Source: Alloactinosynnema sp. L-07 (GTDB lineage: Bacteria > Actinomycetota > Actinomycetes > Mycobacteriales > Pseudonocardiaceae). Taken from it: a stretch of 64,000 nt of DNA. A program made the translations under genes and the position numbers. The first letter of the stretch is position 1. Every line of letters begins with the position of its first letter. The stretch is from positions 7,316,001-7,380,000 of the forward strand of contig NZ_LN850107.1 in NCBI RefSeq assembly GCF_900070365.1, in the 5' to 3' direction. The notes under the pieces are model-generated. The model made no database searches. It was not told the DNA's origin and saw nothing but the letters and a program-made list of their open reading frames with translations. Positions 28,285 to 35,085 of the stretch are shown piece by piece.

Positions 28285-28923
28285 CTACGCGCTCGCCGTC
28301 ATCGCGGCGCGGGTCGCCGCCACGACCGCCGCCGATGCCTTCGACGGGTGTCCCGCGTCGAAGGGCGGCTGGGGGTCGTACTCGATGCCGAGCTGGATGG
28401 ACTCCGCCACCTCCCGCCCACACAGTTCCCCCGCGAGCCAGAGGGCCAGGTCGATCCCCGCGGACACCCCGGCCGCGGTGGCGATCCTGCCTGAGTGCAC
28501 GATGCGCGAACTCGGCGACGGGACGGCCCCGACCAGCGGGAGAAGGTCCTGCGCCAGCCAGTGCGTCGTCGCGGGCAGGCCCTGGAGCAGCCCGGCAGCG
28601 CCCAGGATCAGCGAGCCCGTGCAGACCGACGTGGTCCAGCGGGTGGTGTTGTGGACCGACACCAGCCAGCCCGTGAGCTCCTGGTCGTTCATCGCCGCCT
28701 GAGTGCCCCGCGAGGAGCCGGGGACGAGCACCACATCCGGCGCGGGCGTGTCGGCGTAGCTGTGGCTCGCGCCCAGCGTCAGCACACCCGAGTCGGTCAT
28801 CACCGGTCCGGGCGCGTGTGCGACCATCCGGATCTCGGTGCCGGGCATCGCCCTGAGCACCTCGTACGGACCGACCGCGTCGAGCGCGGTCACCCCGTCA
28901 TAGAGCACGACGGCCACCTGCAT
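28285..28923 (-). CDS. DJ-1/PfpI family protein
   Basis: A 212-residue class I glutamine-amidotransferase-fold protein. The nucleophile elbow is S-V-C-T-G-S-L-I-L-G-A, and an acidic residue in Y-E-V-L-R near the N-terminus can pair with it, as in isonitrile hydratase and other DJ-1-like proteins. ATG 28923 comes one base after the stop of the GlxA-type regulator on the same strand, and the two share the same domain, so they likely form a regulator-enzyme pair responding to a common small molecule. Confidence 0.88.
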   Translation of the reverse strand: MQVAVVLYDGVTALDAVGPYEVLRAMPGTEIRMVAHAPGPVMTDSGVLTLGASHSYADTPAPDVVLVPGSSRGTQAAMNDQELTGWLVSVHNTTRWTTSVCTGSLILGAAGLLQGLPATTHWLAQDLLPLVGAVPSPSSRIVHSGRIATAAGVSAGIDLALWLAGELCGREVAESIQLGIEYDPQPPFDAGHPSKASAAVVAATRAAMTASA

Positions 28924-28924
28924 G

Positions 28925-29878
28925 TCAGTTCCTCTCTGTGGTGCGAAACCGGGCCCGGTAGTCGTCCGGGCCCACGCCGAGAACGCGGACGAACGCCCGC
29001 CGCAAGGTCTCCGGGCTGCCGAAACCGCTGCGCTTGGACACAGCGGCGACGGTGATGACGCTGTCCTCCAGCAGTCCGCGCGCGGCCTCGACGCGGACGC
29101 GTTCGACGAAGCGCGCGGGAGTGGTGCCGAGCTGGTCGGCGAACAGCCTGCCCAGGTGCCGCTCGGAGACCCCGACGCGGCGGGCCAGGCTGGGGACCCG
29201 GTGGTCGGCGGCCGGGTCGGCGGCGATCTCGTCGAGCACGGGCCGCAGCGGCGAACCGGCGCCAACCGGGTGCTCCAGCCGGGTGGAGAACTGGGACTGG
29301 CCACCGGGGCGCTGCAGGAACATCACCAGCCAGCGCGCGATCGTCCGCGCGATCTTGACGCCGTGGTCGGCCTCGACCAGGGCCAGCGCCAGATCCATCC
29401 CGGCGGTGACCCCGGCCGAGGTGTAGACCGCCCCGTCCCGGACGAAGATCCGGTCGGGCTCGACGGTGACCTCGGGATACGCCCGGCCCAGTTCGGTGCC
29501 CGCGGCCCAGTGGGTGGTGACTCGGCGGCCGTTGAGCAGGCCCGCCTCGGCCAGGACGAACGCGCCGCTGCACACCGAGCAGACGCGTTGGGCGCGCTCG
29601 GCCAGCCGCCGGACCTCGGCGACCGCCGCCGGGCCGCAGGCGGCGCGGAACCCCAAACCGCCCGCGACCAGCAGCGTGTCGGCCCGATCGACGTCGGCGA
29701 CGGCGCGGTCGGCGCACAGGCTGAGCCCGGACTCGCTGCGCACCGGGGCGCCGTCGAGGGAGGCGACGGTCAGCTCGTAGTCGGCGCCGAACGACCGCGC
29801 GCCCGCGAACACCTCAGCCGGGCCGACGGCGTCGATCAGCTGGATACCGGGGTAGACGAGGACGACCACGTGGTGCAT
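28925..29878 (-). CDS. GlxA-type AraC family regulator with DJ-1 sensor domain
   Basis: A 317-residue regulator. The N-terminal ~190 residues are a DJ-1/PfpI domain with V-C-S-V-C-S-G-A-F-V-L-A at the nucleophile elbow. The C-terminal ~100 residues form an AraC double helix-turn-helix (S-L-A-R-R-V-G-V-S-E-R-H-L-G-R-L-F and V-S-K-R-S-G-F-G-S-P-E-T-L-R-R-A-F). It probably controls the downstream DJ-1 gene. Homologues are annotated GlxA; the inducer is unknown. Confidence 0.9.
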   Translation of the reverse strand: MHHVVVLVYPGIQLIDAVGPAEVFAGARSFGADYELTVASLDGAPVRSESGLSLCADRAVADVDRADTLLVAGGLGFRAACGPAAVAEVRRLAERAQRVCSVCSGAFVLAEAGLLNGRRVTTHWAAGTELGRAYPEVTVEPDRIFVRDGAVYTSAGVTAGMDLALALVEADHGVKIARTIARWLVMFLQRPGGQSQFSTRLEHPVGAGSPLRPVLDEIAADPAADHRVPSLARRVGVSERHLGRLFADQLGTTPARFVERVRVEAARGLLEDSVITVAAVSKRSGFGSPETLRRAFVRVLGVGPDDYRARFRTTERN

Positions 29879-29885
29879 GGGACCA

Positions 29886-30005
29886 GCTTCTGGCAGGTCC
29901 GCGATGTCGGCAAGGACAGGCTGCCCTCGCTTTCGGACATCAGGCAGGCTTCTGGCAGGTCTGCGGTGTCGGCGAGGACAGGTCGCCCTCGCTTTCGGAC
30001 ATCAG
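29886..30005. repeat. Tandem duplication of a ~57-63 bp unit
   Basis: Two adjacent copies (29886-29942 and 29949-30005) that differ at only a few positions and share CTTCTGGCAGGTC at the start and CTCGCTTTCGGACATCAG at the end. They lie between the bcp stop (the second copy overlaps the bcp stop) and the glxA start. The complement of the end reads ATGTCCGAAAGCGAGGG. No inverted repeat is strong enough to call a terminator. Confidence 0.75.
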
Positions 30006-30466
30006 ACCTTGAGGTCCTTGCGCAGCTTCGCCACGTGCCCGGTCGCCCGGACGTTGTAGAGGGCGTGGGTGATGACGCCGTCGGGGTCGATGATGAAGGT
30101 CGACCGGATCACGCCGGTGACCGTCTTGCCGTACAGCTGCTTCTCCCCGTAGGCGCCCCACGCGGTCAGCACGGCGCGGTCGGGGTCGGAGAGCAGCGGG
30201 AAGGTCAGGCCCTCGTCGGCGACGAACTTCGCCAGCTTGGCGGGCTTGTCGGGGGAGACGCCCAGGACGGTGAAGCCCGCTTCGTTGAGCTCGCCGAGGT
30301 TGTCGCGGAAGTCGCACGCCTGCTTGGTGCAGCCGGGGGTGGCCGCGGCCGGGTAGAAGTAGACGACCACGGACTTGCCGCGGAAGTCCGACAGCGACAC
30401 CTCGGTGCCCTCGCTGTCCAGGAGCGTGAAGTCGGGCGCTGTGTCGCCCGCGGAGAGACGCGTCAT
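30002..30466 (-). CDS. bcp: Thioredoxin-dependent thiol peroxidase (Bcp/PrxQ)
   Basis: A 154-residue peroxiredoxin that reduces hydroperoxides. The peroxidatic cysteine lies in A-A-T-P-G-C-T-K-Q-A-C-D-F-R-D, with the second cysteine five residues on as in PrxQ. N-terminal A-P-D-F-T-L and C-terminal L-R-K-D-L complete the family. ATG 30466 is preferred; the upstream open frame reads through the palindromic element copy B, whose left end is only 12 bp upstream of the start, so the bcp promoter must lie within or beyond that element. Confidence 0.93.
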   Translation of the reverse strand: MTRLSAGDTAPDFTLLDSEGTEVSLSDFRGKSVVVYFYPAAATPGCTKQACDFRDNLGELNEAGFTVLGVSPDKPAKLAKFVADEGLTFPLLSDPDRAVLTAWGAYGEKQLYGKTVTGVIRSTFIIDPDGVITHALYNVRATGHVAKLRKDLKV

Positions 30467-30477
30467 GACATTGACGC

Positions 30478-30642
30478 TAGTGCAGCACCGCGTTAGTCCT
30501 TCGGGGTATCGGCGGATCCAGGTTTCCGCTGGCAAGGCGCAGGGACAGCGCGCGTACCGGGTTGTACTCGGCTGTTCCTGCAACGCGGCCAGCGGGAAGC
30601 TGGGCCGTCGAGACCCCGAAGGACTAGCGCGGTGCTGCACTA
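30478..30642 (+). repeat. 165-bp palindromic element, copy B (possible structured RNA)
   Basis: Same length and same core as copy A (15908-16072). Outer arms 30478-30506 and 30614-30642 pair over 29 positions with one G-U wobble. The core blocks 30507-30532 and 30585-30613 match copy A almost base for base. The apical stem differs in sequence but still pairs (GCAGGGACAGC with GCTGTTCCTGC), a covariation. Only TAGTGC/GCACTA at the extreme ends is shared in the arms. It lies between bcp and the lipoprotein gene, antisense to both. Confidence 0.82.
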
Positions 30643-30673
30643 GGGCATGTCCCGCGCCAGGGGGCATTCGCGG

Positions 30674-31195
30674 CTATGCCACGCCGTCGAAGACCATCAC
30701 CATGGCCGGGGTCGCCGGGTCCGGCTGCGCGCTGACCTGCACCGGCGTCGGCTCCGGGCGCACCGCGAAGGCTACCGAGAACCGCACCTTGCCGCCCGGG
30801 TCGACCTCCGAGTCGCCCACCACGCCGGTATAGCCCTGGGTGGCGTCGACCACCTGGCGCATCGCCACGCCGTCCGAGGTGGCCGCGATGAGCAGCTGCG
30901 ATGGCCGGAACGCGGTGGTGCCGCTGTTCTCCACCAGCACGTCGAACCCGACCGCGCGGGTCGACTTCGGGCTGGCCGACGCGGTCGGTACGAACGACTT
31001 GGGCGCCGACACCGTGATCGAGAGCCCGTTGCCCAGCGGTCTGCGCTCGCCGGAGCGTGACGGGCTGCCCGCGGGCGCGGGCGTGGCCGACGTGGCGAGG
31101 GTGTCCACCGGCTCGGAGTACGCGGGATCACTGCCGCAGCCGGTGAGCCACACCAGCAGCGCGCAGACGATGGCCGCCAAGCCGACGGTTTTCAC
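30674..31195 (-). CDS. Secreted lipoprotein with DUF4352-like domain
   Basis: A 173-residue lipoprotein read from GTG 31195 (M-K-T-V-G-L-A-A-I-V-C-A-L-L-V-W-L-T-G-C). The lipobox L-T-G-C predicts lipidation at Cys20. The mature domain (L-G-N-G-L-S-I-T-V-S-A-P-K-S-F…V-L-V-E-N-S-G-T-T-A-F) is an immunoglobulin-like fold similar to DUF4352 proteins of unknown role. A GTG at 31207 is also in frame, but it sits directly on the AAGGAA ribosome-binding site, so the shorter form is likelier. Confidence 0.8.
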   Translation of the reverse strand: MKTVGLAAIVCALLVWLTGCGSDPAYSEPVDTLATSATPAPAGSPSRSGERRPLGNGLSITVSAPKSFVPTASASPKSTRAVGFDVLVENSGTTAFRPSQLLIAATSDGVAMRQVVDATQGYTGVVGDSEVDPGGKVRFSVAFAVRPEPTPVQVSAQPDPATPAMVMVFDGVA

Positions 31196-31355
31196 GCTCG
31201 ATGCCACTTCCTTGCCTGGGGACGGGGTCGGTGTCCACCTTGACGGGCGGAGAGGCCGAATGCCGACCCTGTTCGGCCGTTGAGTCGCACCTGGTGTCGT
31301 GCTGTGGCCGACCCGTGATCAGGGAAGCACCACGAGTGACCGGGACCACTCGAAT

Positions 31356-31538
31356 CTAGGCCGCCAGCGCGAAGAAGAGGATGAACAAGCCGATCACGAT
31401 GAGCCAGGCCGCGATGAGCCAGCCGAAGTCGCGCCACGGCGAGATCGCGTGATTGTCCTCACCGGGCACGTAGACGCCGCGCTCCTCGAACCGGTCGACC
31501 AGCCGCAGGAGCGCCGACCACGGTCGCGGTGAGCGCAC
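31356..31538 (-). CDS. Small single-pass membrane protein
   Basis: A 60-residue protein from GTG 31538 with one C-terminal transmembrane helix (F-G-W-L-I-A-A-W-L-I-V-I-G-L-F-I-L-F-F). It starts 10 nt after smpB on the same strand, so it is probably cotranscribed. No family is recognised. The N-terminal half is soluble with R-L-V-D-R-F-E-E-R-G-V-Y. Confidence 0.65.
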   Translation of the reverse strand: MRSPRPWSALLRLVDRFEERGVYVPGEDNHAISPWRDFGWLIAAWLIVIGLFILFFALAA

Positions 31539-31548
31539 GCCGCCGATG

Positions 31549-32028
31549 TTAGCGGCGTTGCCCCTTCACGTGCCGGGAGAAGGCTCGCTCGATCTCGCGG
31601 TTCGCGTCGCGGGTGGCGATGTCGGCGCGCTTGTCCCAGGTCTTCTTGCCGCGGACCAGGGCGAGCTCGACCTTGACGCGGCCGTCGGAGAAATACATCG
31701 ACAGCGGGACGATCGACAGGCCGCTTTCCCGGATCCGGATGTCCCAGCGGTCGATCTCGCGCCGGTTGAGCAGCAGCTTGCGCACCCGGCGCGGGGCGTG
31801 GTTGGTCCAGGTGCCCAGCGCGTACTCGTTGATGTGCAGCCCCCGCAGCCAGACCTCGCCGTCGTCGATCGTGGCGAACGCGTCGACCACGGAGACCCGG
31901 CCAAGGCGCAGGCTCTTGACCTCGGTGCCCACCAGCATCACGCCCGCTTCGATGGTGTCGAGAACGGCGTACTGATGTCGCGCGCGGCGGTTGGTGGCGA
32001 TCACCCTGCGGGTTGGCTTCTCACCCAT
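31549..32028 (-). CDS. smpB: tmRNA-binding protein SmpB
   Basis: A 159-residue trans-translation factor that brings tmRNA to stalled ribosomes. Typical blocks are N-R-R-A-R-H-Q-Y, G-V-M-L-V-G-T-E-V-K-S-L-R, R-K-L-L-L-N-R-R-E-I, P-L-S-M-Y-F and the basic tail K-K-T-W-D-K-R…R-D. ATG at 32026-32028. No tmRNA gene is seen next to it, and none elsewhere in the window. Confidence 0.96.
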   Translation of the reverse strand: MGEKPTRRVIATNRRARHQYAVLDTIEAGVMLVGTEVKSLRLGRVSVVDAFATIDDGEVWLRGLHINEYALGTWTNHAPRRVRKLLLNRREIDRWDIRIRESGLSIVPLSMYFSDGRVKVELALVRGKKTWDKRADIATRDANREIERAFSRHVKGQRR

Positions 32029-32214
32029 CGGTCGAGCCTATGTGGTGGCCGCCCTGCCTTGGCAAACGGTTATCCGCCAGGCCCGCCTCCCTCTGCAGAG
32101 GTAGATCAAATCTCACCCCGCAGAGGGACCCACCTCATCCTCCAGAGGGTGTTCCGCCCAGATCGACATCGAAAGAATCGCTACTACCAAACGACTTCCG
32201 ACGGGGGCCAACAA

Positions 32215-33294
32215 ATGCGCAAGTGGATGATCGCGGTCATCGTGCTCGCGATCGCGATACTGACCGCGGGCTCGGTGCAAGCCCAGCCCAGAACCGACAA
32301 CGCCATCCAGGTGGCGCTCGACAAGATGACCAAGACCGGCGCCCAGGGCGTCCAGGTCCGCATCACCACCGACGGCCGCACCCACGCGGCGCGTTCGGGA
32401 ACGGCGGAACTGGACAAGCCACGGCCCGTCCCGCGGTCCGGCCAGTTCCGGATCGGCAGCATCACCAAGGCGTTCACCGCCACCGTCGTACTTCAACTGG
32501 TGGCCGAGGGCCGACTCGACCTCGACGCCCCCGTGTCGACCTACCTGCCCGGCCTGCTCCCGGATGGCGACCGCATCACCGTCCGCATGCTCCTGCAACA
32601 CACAAGCGGCCTCTACAACTACACCGCCGCCTTACCGCTGGACCCGGACGGCTTCGAATCCATCCGCTACGACCACCACGACCCGCGCGACCTGGTCGCC
32701 ATCGCCACGAGCCGTCCACTGGACTTCCAGCCGGGCACCGGGCACGCGTACTCGAACACCAACTACATCGTCGCGGGCCTCCTGATCGAAAAGGCCACCG
32801 GCGGCTCGTATGAGCGGGCGGTCGACCGGCGGATCATCCGCCCCTTACGCCTGCACAGCACCACAGCCCCAGGCGACACTGTCGCCATCCCAGGCCCCCA
32901 TGCCCACGGTTACCACCGGGCGAACGGGACTCCTACCGATATCACCGAATTGAACCCCACGGTCGCGTGGGCGGCGGGTGCGATGATCTCCACCACCGCG
33001 GACCTGGACCGCTTCATCGCCGCCCTGCTGGGCGGAAATCTCCTGCCGCCTGCTCAACTCGCGGAGATGCTGCGCACGTCGCCACTGTCGAACGGTTTCG
33101 GCCTGGGTCTGTTTCAGATGCCGTTGCCTTGTGGGGGGACGGTTTGGGGCCATACCGGCGGGATCCCCGGCTACGCGAGCCTTATGTTGTCGACCCGGGA
33201 CACTCGCACTCGTCTGGAGATGTCGTTGACCACTGCGCCTGATCCTGGGCCGGTGGAGGGGTATGTGGACGTGATCGGAGAGGTCTTTTGCTGA
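32215..33294 (+). CDS. Secreted S12 serine hydrolase (class C beta-lactamase / DD-carboxypeptidase fold)
   Basis: A 359-residue exported penicillin-binding-like enzyme. The signal peptide ends near S-V-Q-A-Q. Catalytic motifs: S82-I-T-K85 (SxxK), Y-S-N in H-A-Y-S-N-T-N-Y, and H-T-G in W-G-H-T-G-G-I-P-G. These match Streptomyces R61 DD-carboxypeptidase. ATG 32215 is the chosen start; the open frame further upstream runs antisense through smpB. The 186-bp spacer before it shows no strong motif. The product may cleave D-Ala-D-Ala or a peptide ester. Confidence 0.9.
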   Translation: MRKWMIAVIVLAIAILTAGSVQAQPRTDNAIQVALDKMTKTGAQGVQVRITTDGRTHAARSGTAELDKPRPVPRSGQFRIGSITKAFTATVVLQLVAEGRLDLDAPVSTYLPGLLPDGDRITVRMLLQHTSGLYNYTAALPLDPDGFESIRYDHHDPRDLVAIATSRPLDFQPGTGHAYSNTNYIVAGLLIEKATGGSYERAVDRRIIRPLRLHSTTAPGDTVAIPGPHAHGYHRANGTPTDITELNPTVAWAAGAMISTTADLDRFIAALLGGNLLPPAQLAEMLRTSPLSNGFGLGLFQMPLPCGGTVWGHTGGIPGYASLMLSTRDTRTRLEMSLTTAPDPGPVEGYVDVIGEVFC

Positions 33295-33338
33295 CCTAGC
33301 CGTGCACCACGCTGCGTTGTGGGTGCTTGTGTCCGCAC

Positions 33339-33489
33339 CATCGGGTGGAGCTGGGCGATCCGGCTTTGTCTGGGGCCCCGACGACGGCCCTGTGGGGAAC
33401 AAGCGTGGCGGATAGGGCACCCCACACGCCAGGCAGCTTAGGGCCGTCGTCCCCCCAGACAAAGCCGGATCGCCCAGCTCCACCCGATG
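33339..33489. repeat. Long-arm hairpin element H2
   Basis: Arms 33339-33375 and 33453-33489 pair perfectly for 37 bp. A small internal loop (CCCC opposite G) follows, then 12 more bp ending at a ~48-nt loop with GTGGGG paired to CCCCAC. The inner region aligns with the reverse complement of H1 (TGGGGCCCC…GGCC(C)TGTG, CACCCC…CACGC, TTTAGG), so H1 and H2 belong to one family with unrelated outer arms. It lies between the serine hydrolase stop and the tRNA gene and could terminate both. Confidence 0.75.
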
Positions 33490-33560
33490 CTGCTCAGGCG
33501 CGGGGTGCTGCTCAGGTGCGGGGTCCAGCTCTTGCGCGGGGAGCTGCTCAGGTGTGGGGT
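33489..33560 (+). repeat. Four 18-bp direct repeats beside the tRNA gene
   Basis: GCTGCTCAGG(C/T)G(C/T)GGGGT occurs at 33489, 33507 and 33543. The block between the last two (33525-33542) is exactly 18 bp and degenerate, giving four units in tandem. The array abuts H2 on one side and lies 5 bp from the 3' end of the tRNA. Confidence 0.75.
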
Positions 33561-33565
33561 TGTGT

Positions 33566-33638
33566 GGGGCCGGAGAGACTCGAACTCTCACTGGCACGGA
33601 CCTAAACCGTGTGCCTCTGCCAATTGGGCTACGGCCCC
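33566..33638 (-). tRNA. tRNA with UAG anticodon and short variable arm
   Basis: A complete cloverleaf of 73 nt: acceptor GGGGCCG/CGGCCCC, D-arm GCC…GGC, anticodon stem CACGG/CCGTG with loop TTTAGGT (anticodon TAG at 33602-33604, complement), variable loop CCAGT, T-stem GAGAG/CTCTC with TTCGAGT. UAG decodes the leucine codon CUA, but bacterial tRNA-Leu always has a long variable arm and this one has only five bases. The body resembles tRNA-Trp more. No CCA is encoded. Identity is therefore uncertain. Confidence 0.85.
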
Positions 33639-33755
33639 GCTGTCCGCCGACCACAACGGACAGTGTGGGGACAGCCTATCGGCGTGGCCCGTGCGCGGTG
33701 CGGGTGGCCGGTGATCTAACGTGGTGGCGCAGGTTGGCTGCATCGAGGAGGACAC

Positions 33756-33977
33756 GTGGCCCGCGACCCTGACACCATCCAGCGCGAGATCGAGCAGGCG
33801 CGGGACGCGCTGGCGTCGACGTTGGACCAGCTGGGCACCAAGGCGAGCCCGAAGCGGTTGGTGGACAACGCCAAGAACAGCGCGCGCTCGAAGTTCGATG
33901 AGCCCAAGGTGAAGTACGCGCTCATCGGGGTTGGTGTGCTCGTCGGCCTGTTGGTCGTGCGCAGGCTGTTCCGCTAG
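33756..33977 (+). CDS. DUF3618 small membrane protein
   Basis: A 73-residue protein of the DUF3618 family: R-D-P-D-T-I-Q-R-E-I-E-Q-A-R-D-A-L-A-S-T-L-D-Q-L at the N-terminus forms an amphipathic helix, and A-L-I-G-V-G-V-L-V-G-L-L-V-V-R-R-L is a C-terminal transmembrane helix. GTG 33756 has GGAGGA upstream. It ends exactly where the convergent gene ends (no spacer). Function unknown, often seen near envelope genes. Confidence 0.88.
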   Translation: MARDPDTIQREIEQARDALASTLDQLGTKASPKRLVDNAKNSARSKFDEPKVKYALIGVGVLVGLLVVRRLFR

Positions 33978-34280
33978 TCAGGCCATGGCGGACGGGGCGG
34001 TGGGTTTCTCCGCCGCGTCCGCCACCGGGATTTCCCTCGGCTCGGTCCCCAGCCGGGCGGTCAGGTAGGCGGCGGTGAAGTTCACCGCGTCGCCTTCCAG
34101 CATGTGGACGATGGTGAGTGGTTCCTCGTTGGGGGCCATCTTCGCCGCGAGCTGGTCCGCGCGGTCCCGGGCGGCGATGAGACCTGGGGCCGTCGCCTTG
34201 AGGGTCTTGCCTCGGCAGGTCACCTCGATCTTCCAGTCGTCGCCATCCGGTGTGTAGTTCGCCTGGATCGGCTCGAACAT
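33978..34280 (-). CDS. Conserved hypothetical protein, small alpha/beta
   Basis: A 100-residue protein from ATG 34280 (open frame to 34319). Its middle (W-K-I-E-V-T-C-R-G-K-T-L-K-A-T-A-P-G-L-I-A-A-R-D-R-A-D-Q-L-A) suggests a three-stranded sheet with a helix, reminiscent of HicB-type or double-stranded-RNA-binding-like folds, but there is no partner toxin beside it. No function assigned. It lies between DUF3618 and the TetR gene. Confidence 0.65.
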   Translation of the reverse strand: MFEPIQANYTPDGDDWKIEVTCRGKTLKATAPGLIAARDRADQLAAKMAPNEEPLTIVHMLEGDAVNFTAAYLTARLGTEPREIPVADAAEKPTAPSAMA

Positions 34281-34393
34281 GGTGAATCCACCCCTCGCTC
34301 GCCCTGTGCGTTCGCCCAATTGGACGTCATTTCACGCCCGAATGGCACCCGCTAGCAGCGAGAATTTCATCGGACAGCCCCCACATGGGGTAT

Positions 34394-35005
34394 TTATAGC
34401 TCCATAACAGCGTCGCTGACGCCGCGCCAGAGCACTGTGAGCAGTTGTTCGGCGGCCTCGACGGCGGTGACCTGGTCCTGGCTGACGTACCAGATCGACA
34501 GGCGCTCGCAGGCGCCGACGACGATCTGGGCCAGCATCTCCAGCTCGGTCGGGGACTTGTCCGGGAGGAACGCGGCGAACATGGCGGCGTCGAGCTCGAC
34601 CTGTTCGCGGCGGATGGCCTCGATCTCGTCGATGGCGCCGGTGCCCGCCAACGCCACCTCGTTGCGCACCATCATCGCCCACGACCGGCGGCGGGAGTCG
34701 GCGAACTGGAAGAAGGCGACCAGGCCCCGGCGCAGCGCGTCCTGCGCGCTGGTGGCGCCGATGACGGCCTGGGTGGCGGTCTCGGCCAGCTCGGTCCGCG
34801 CCGCGCGGATGCAGGCCACGAGCAGGCCGTCCTTGGAACCGAAGTACTCGTAGATCATCGGCTTGGAGACCCCGCAGCGCTCCGCGATCTCGTCCATCGA
34901 GGCGGCCGCGTAGCCGCGCTCGGCGAAGATCTCCTCGGCGACGCACATCATCTGCCGCTCGCGTTCGGCTCGCGGCATTCTGCGCTTGCGCTCGGTGACA
35001 GTCAC
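34394..35005 (-). CDS. TetR family repressor
   Basis: A 203-residue repressor with the canonical N-terminal HTH: A-E-E-I-F-A-E-R-G-Y-A-A-A-S-M-D-E-I-A-E-R-C-G-V-S-K-P-M-I-Y-E-Y-F-G-S-K-D-G-L. The C-terminal part is a helical ligand-binding domain. GTG 35005 is the start. It is divergent from the flavin monooxygenase gene with an 80-bp spacer carrying a strong palindrome, so it most likely represses that gene and itself. Confidence 0.92.
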   Translation of the reverse strand: MTVTERKRRMPRAERERQMMCVAEEIFAERGYAAASMDEIAERCGVSKPMIYEYFGSKDGLLVACIRAARTELAETATQAVIGATSAQDALRRGLVAFFQFADSRRRSWAMMVRNEVALAGTGAIDEIEAIRREQVELDAAMFAAFLPDKSPTELEMLAQIVVGACERLSIWYVSQDQVTAVEAAEQLLTVLWRGVSDAVMEL

Positions 35006-35015
35006 AGATTGACTC

Positions 35016-35056
35016 TACCGCAAGTAACCTACTCCAAGTAGGCTGGACTCGCGGTA
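35016..35056. promoter_or_regulatory. Palindromic operator between tetR and the monooxygenase
   Basis: CCTACT-CCA-AGTAGG (35028-35042) is a perfect 6-bp inverted repeat. It is framed by TACCGC (35016-35021) and its complement GCGGTA (35051-35056). The position between divergent starts fits a TetR operator. TTGACT at 35009-35014 may be a -35 box. Confidence 0.7.
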
Positions 35057-35085
35057 ACACCAACGAGCGCATGGAGGATCGACCG

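Noticed and set aside
31208..31355. Looked for a tmRNA (ssrA) beside smpB.
   Set aside because: The spacer is only ~150 bp and lacks the tRNA-like ends and tag frame; no tmRNA was found elsewhere in the window.
33602..33604. Possibility that the tRNA is an amber suppressor.
   Set aside because: The anticodon is UAG, which reads CUA; an amber suppressor would need CUA as anticodon.
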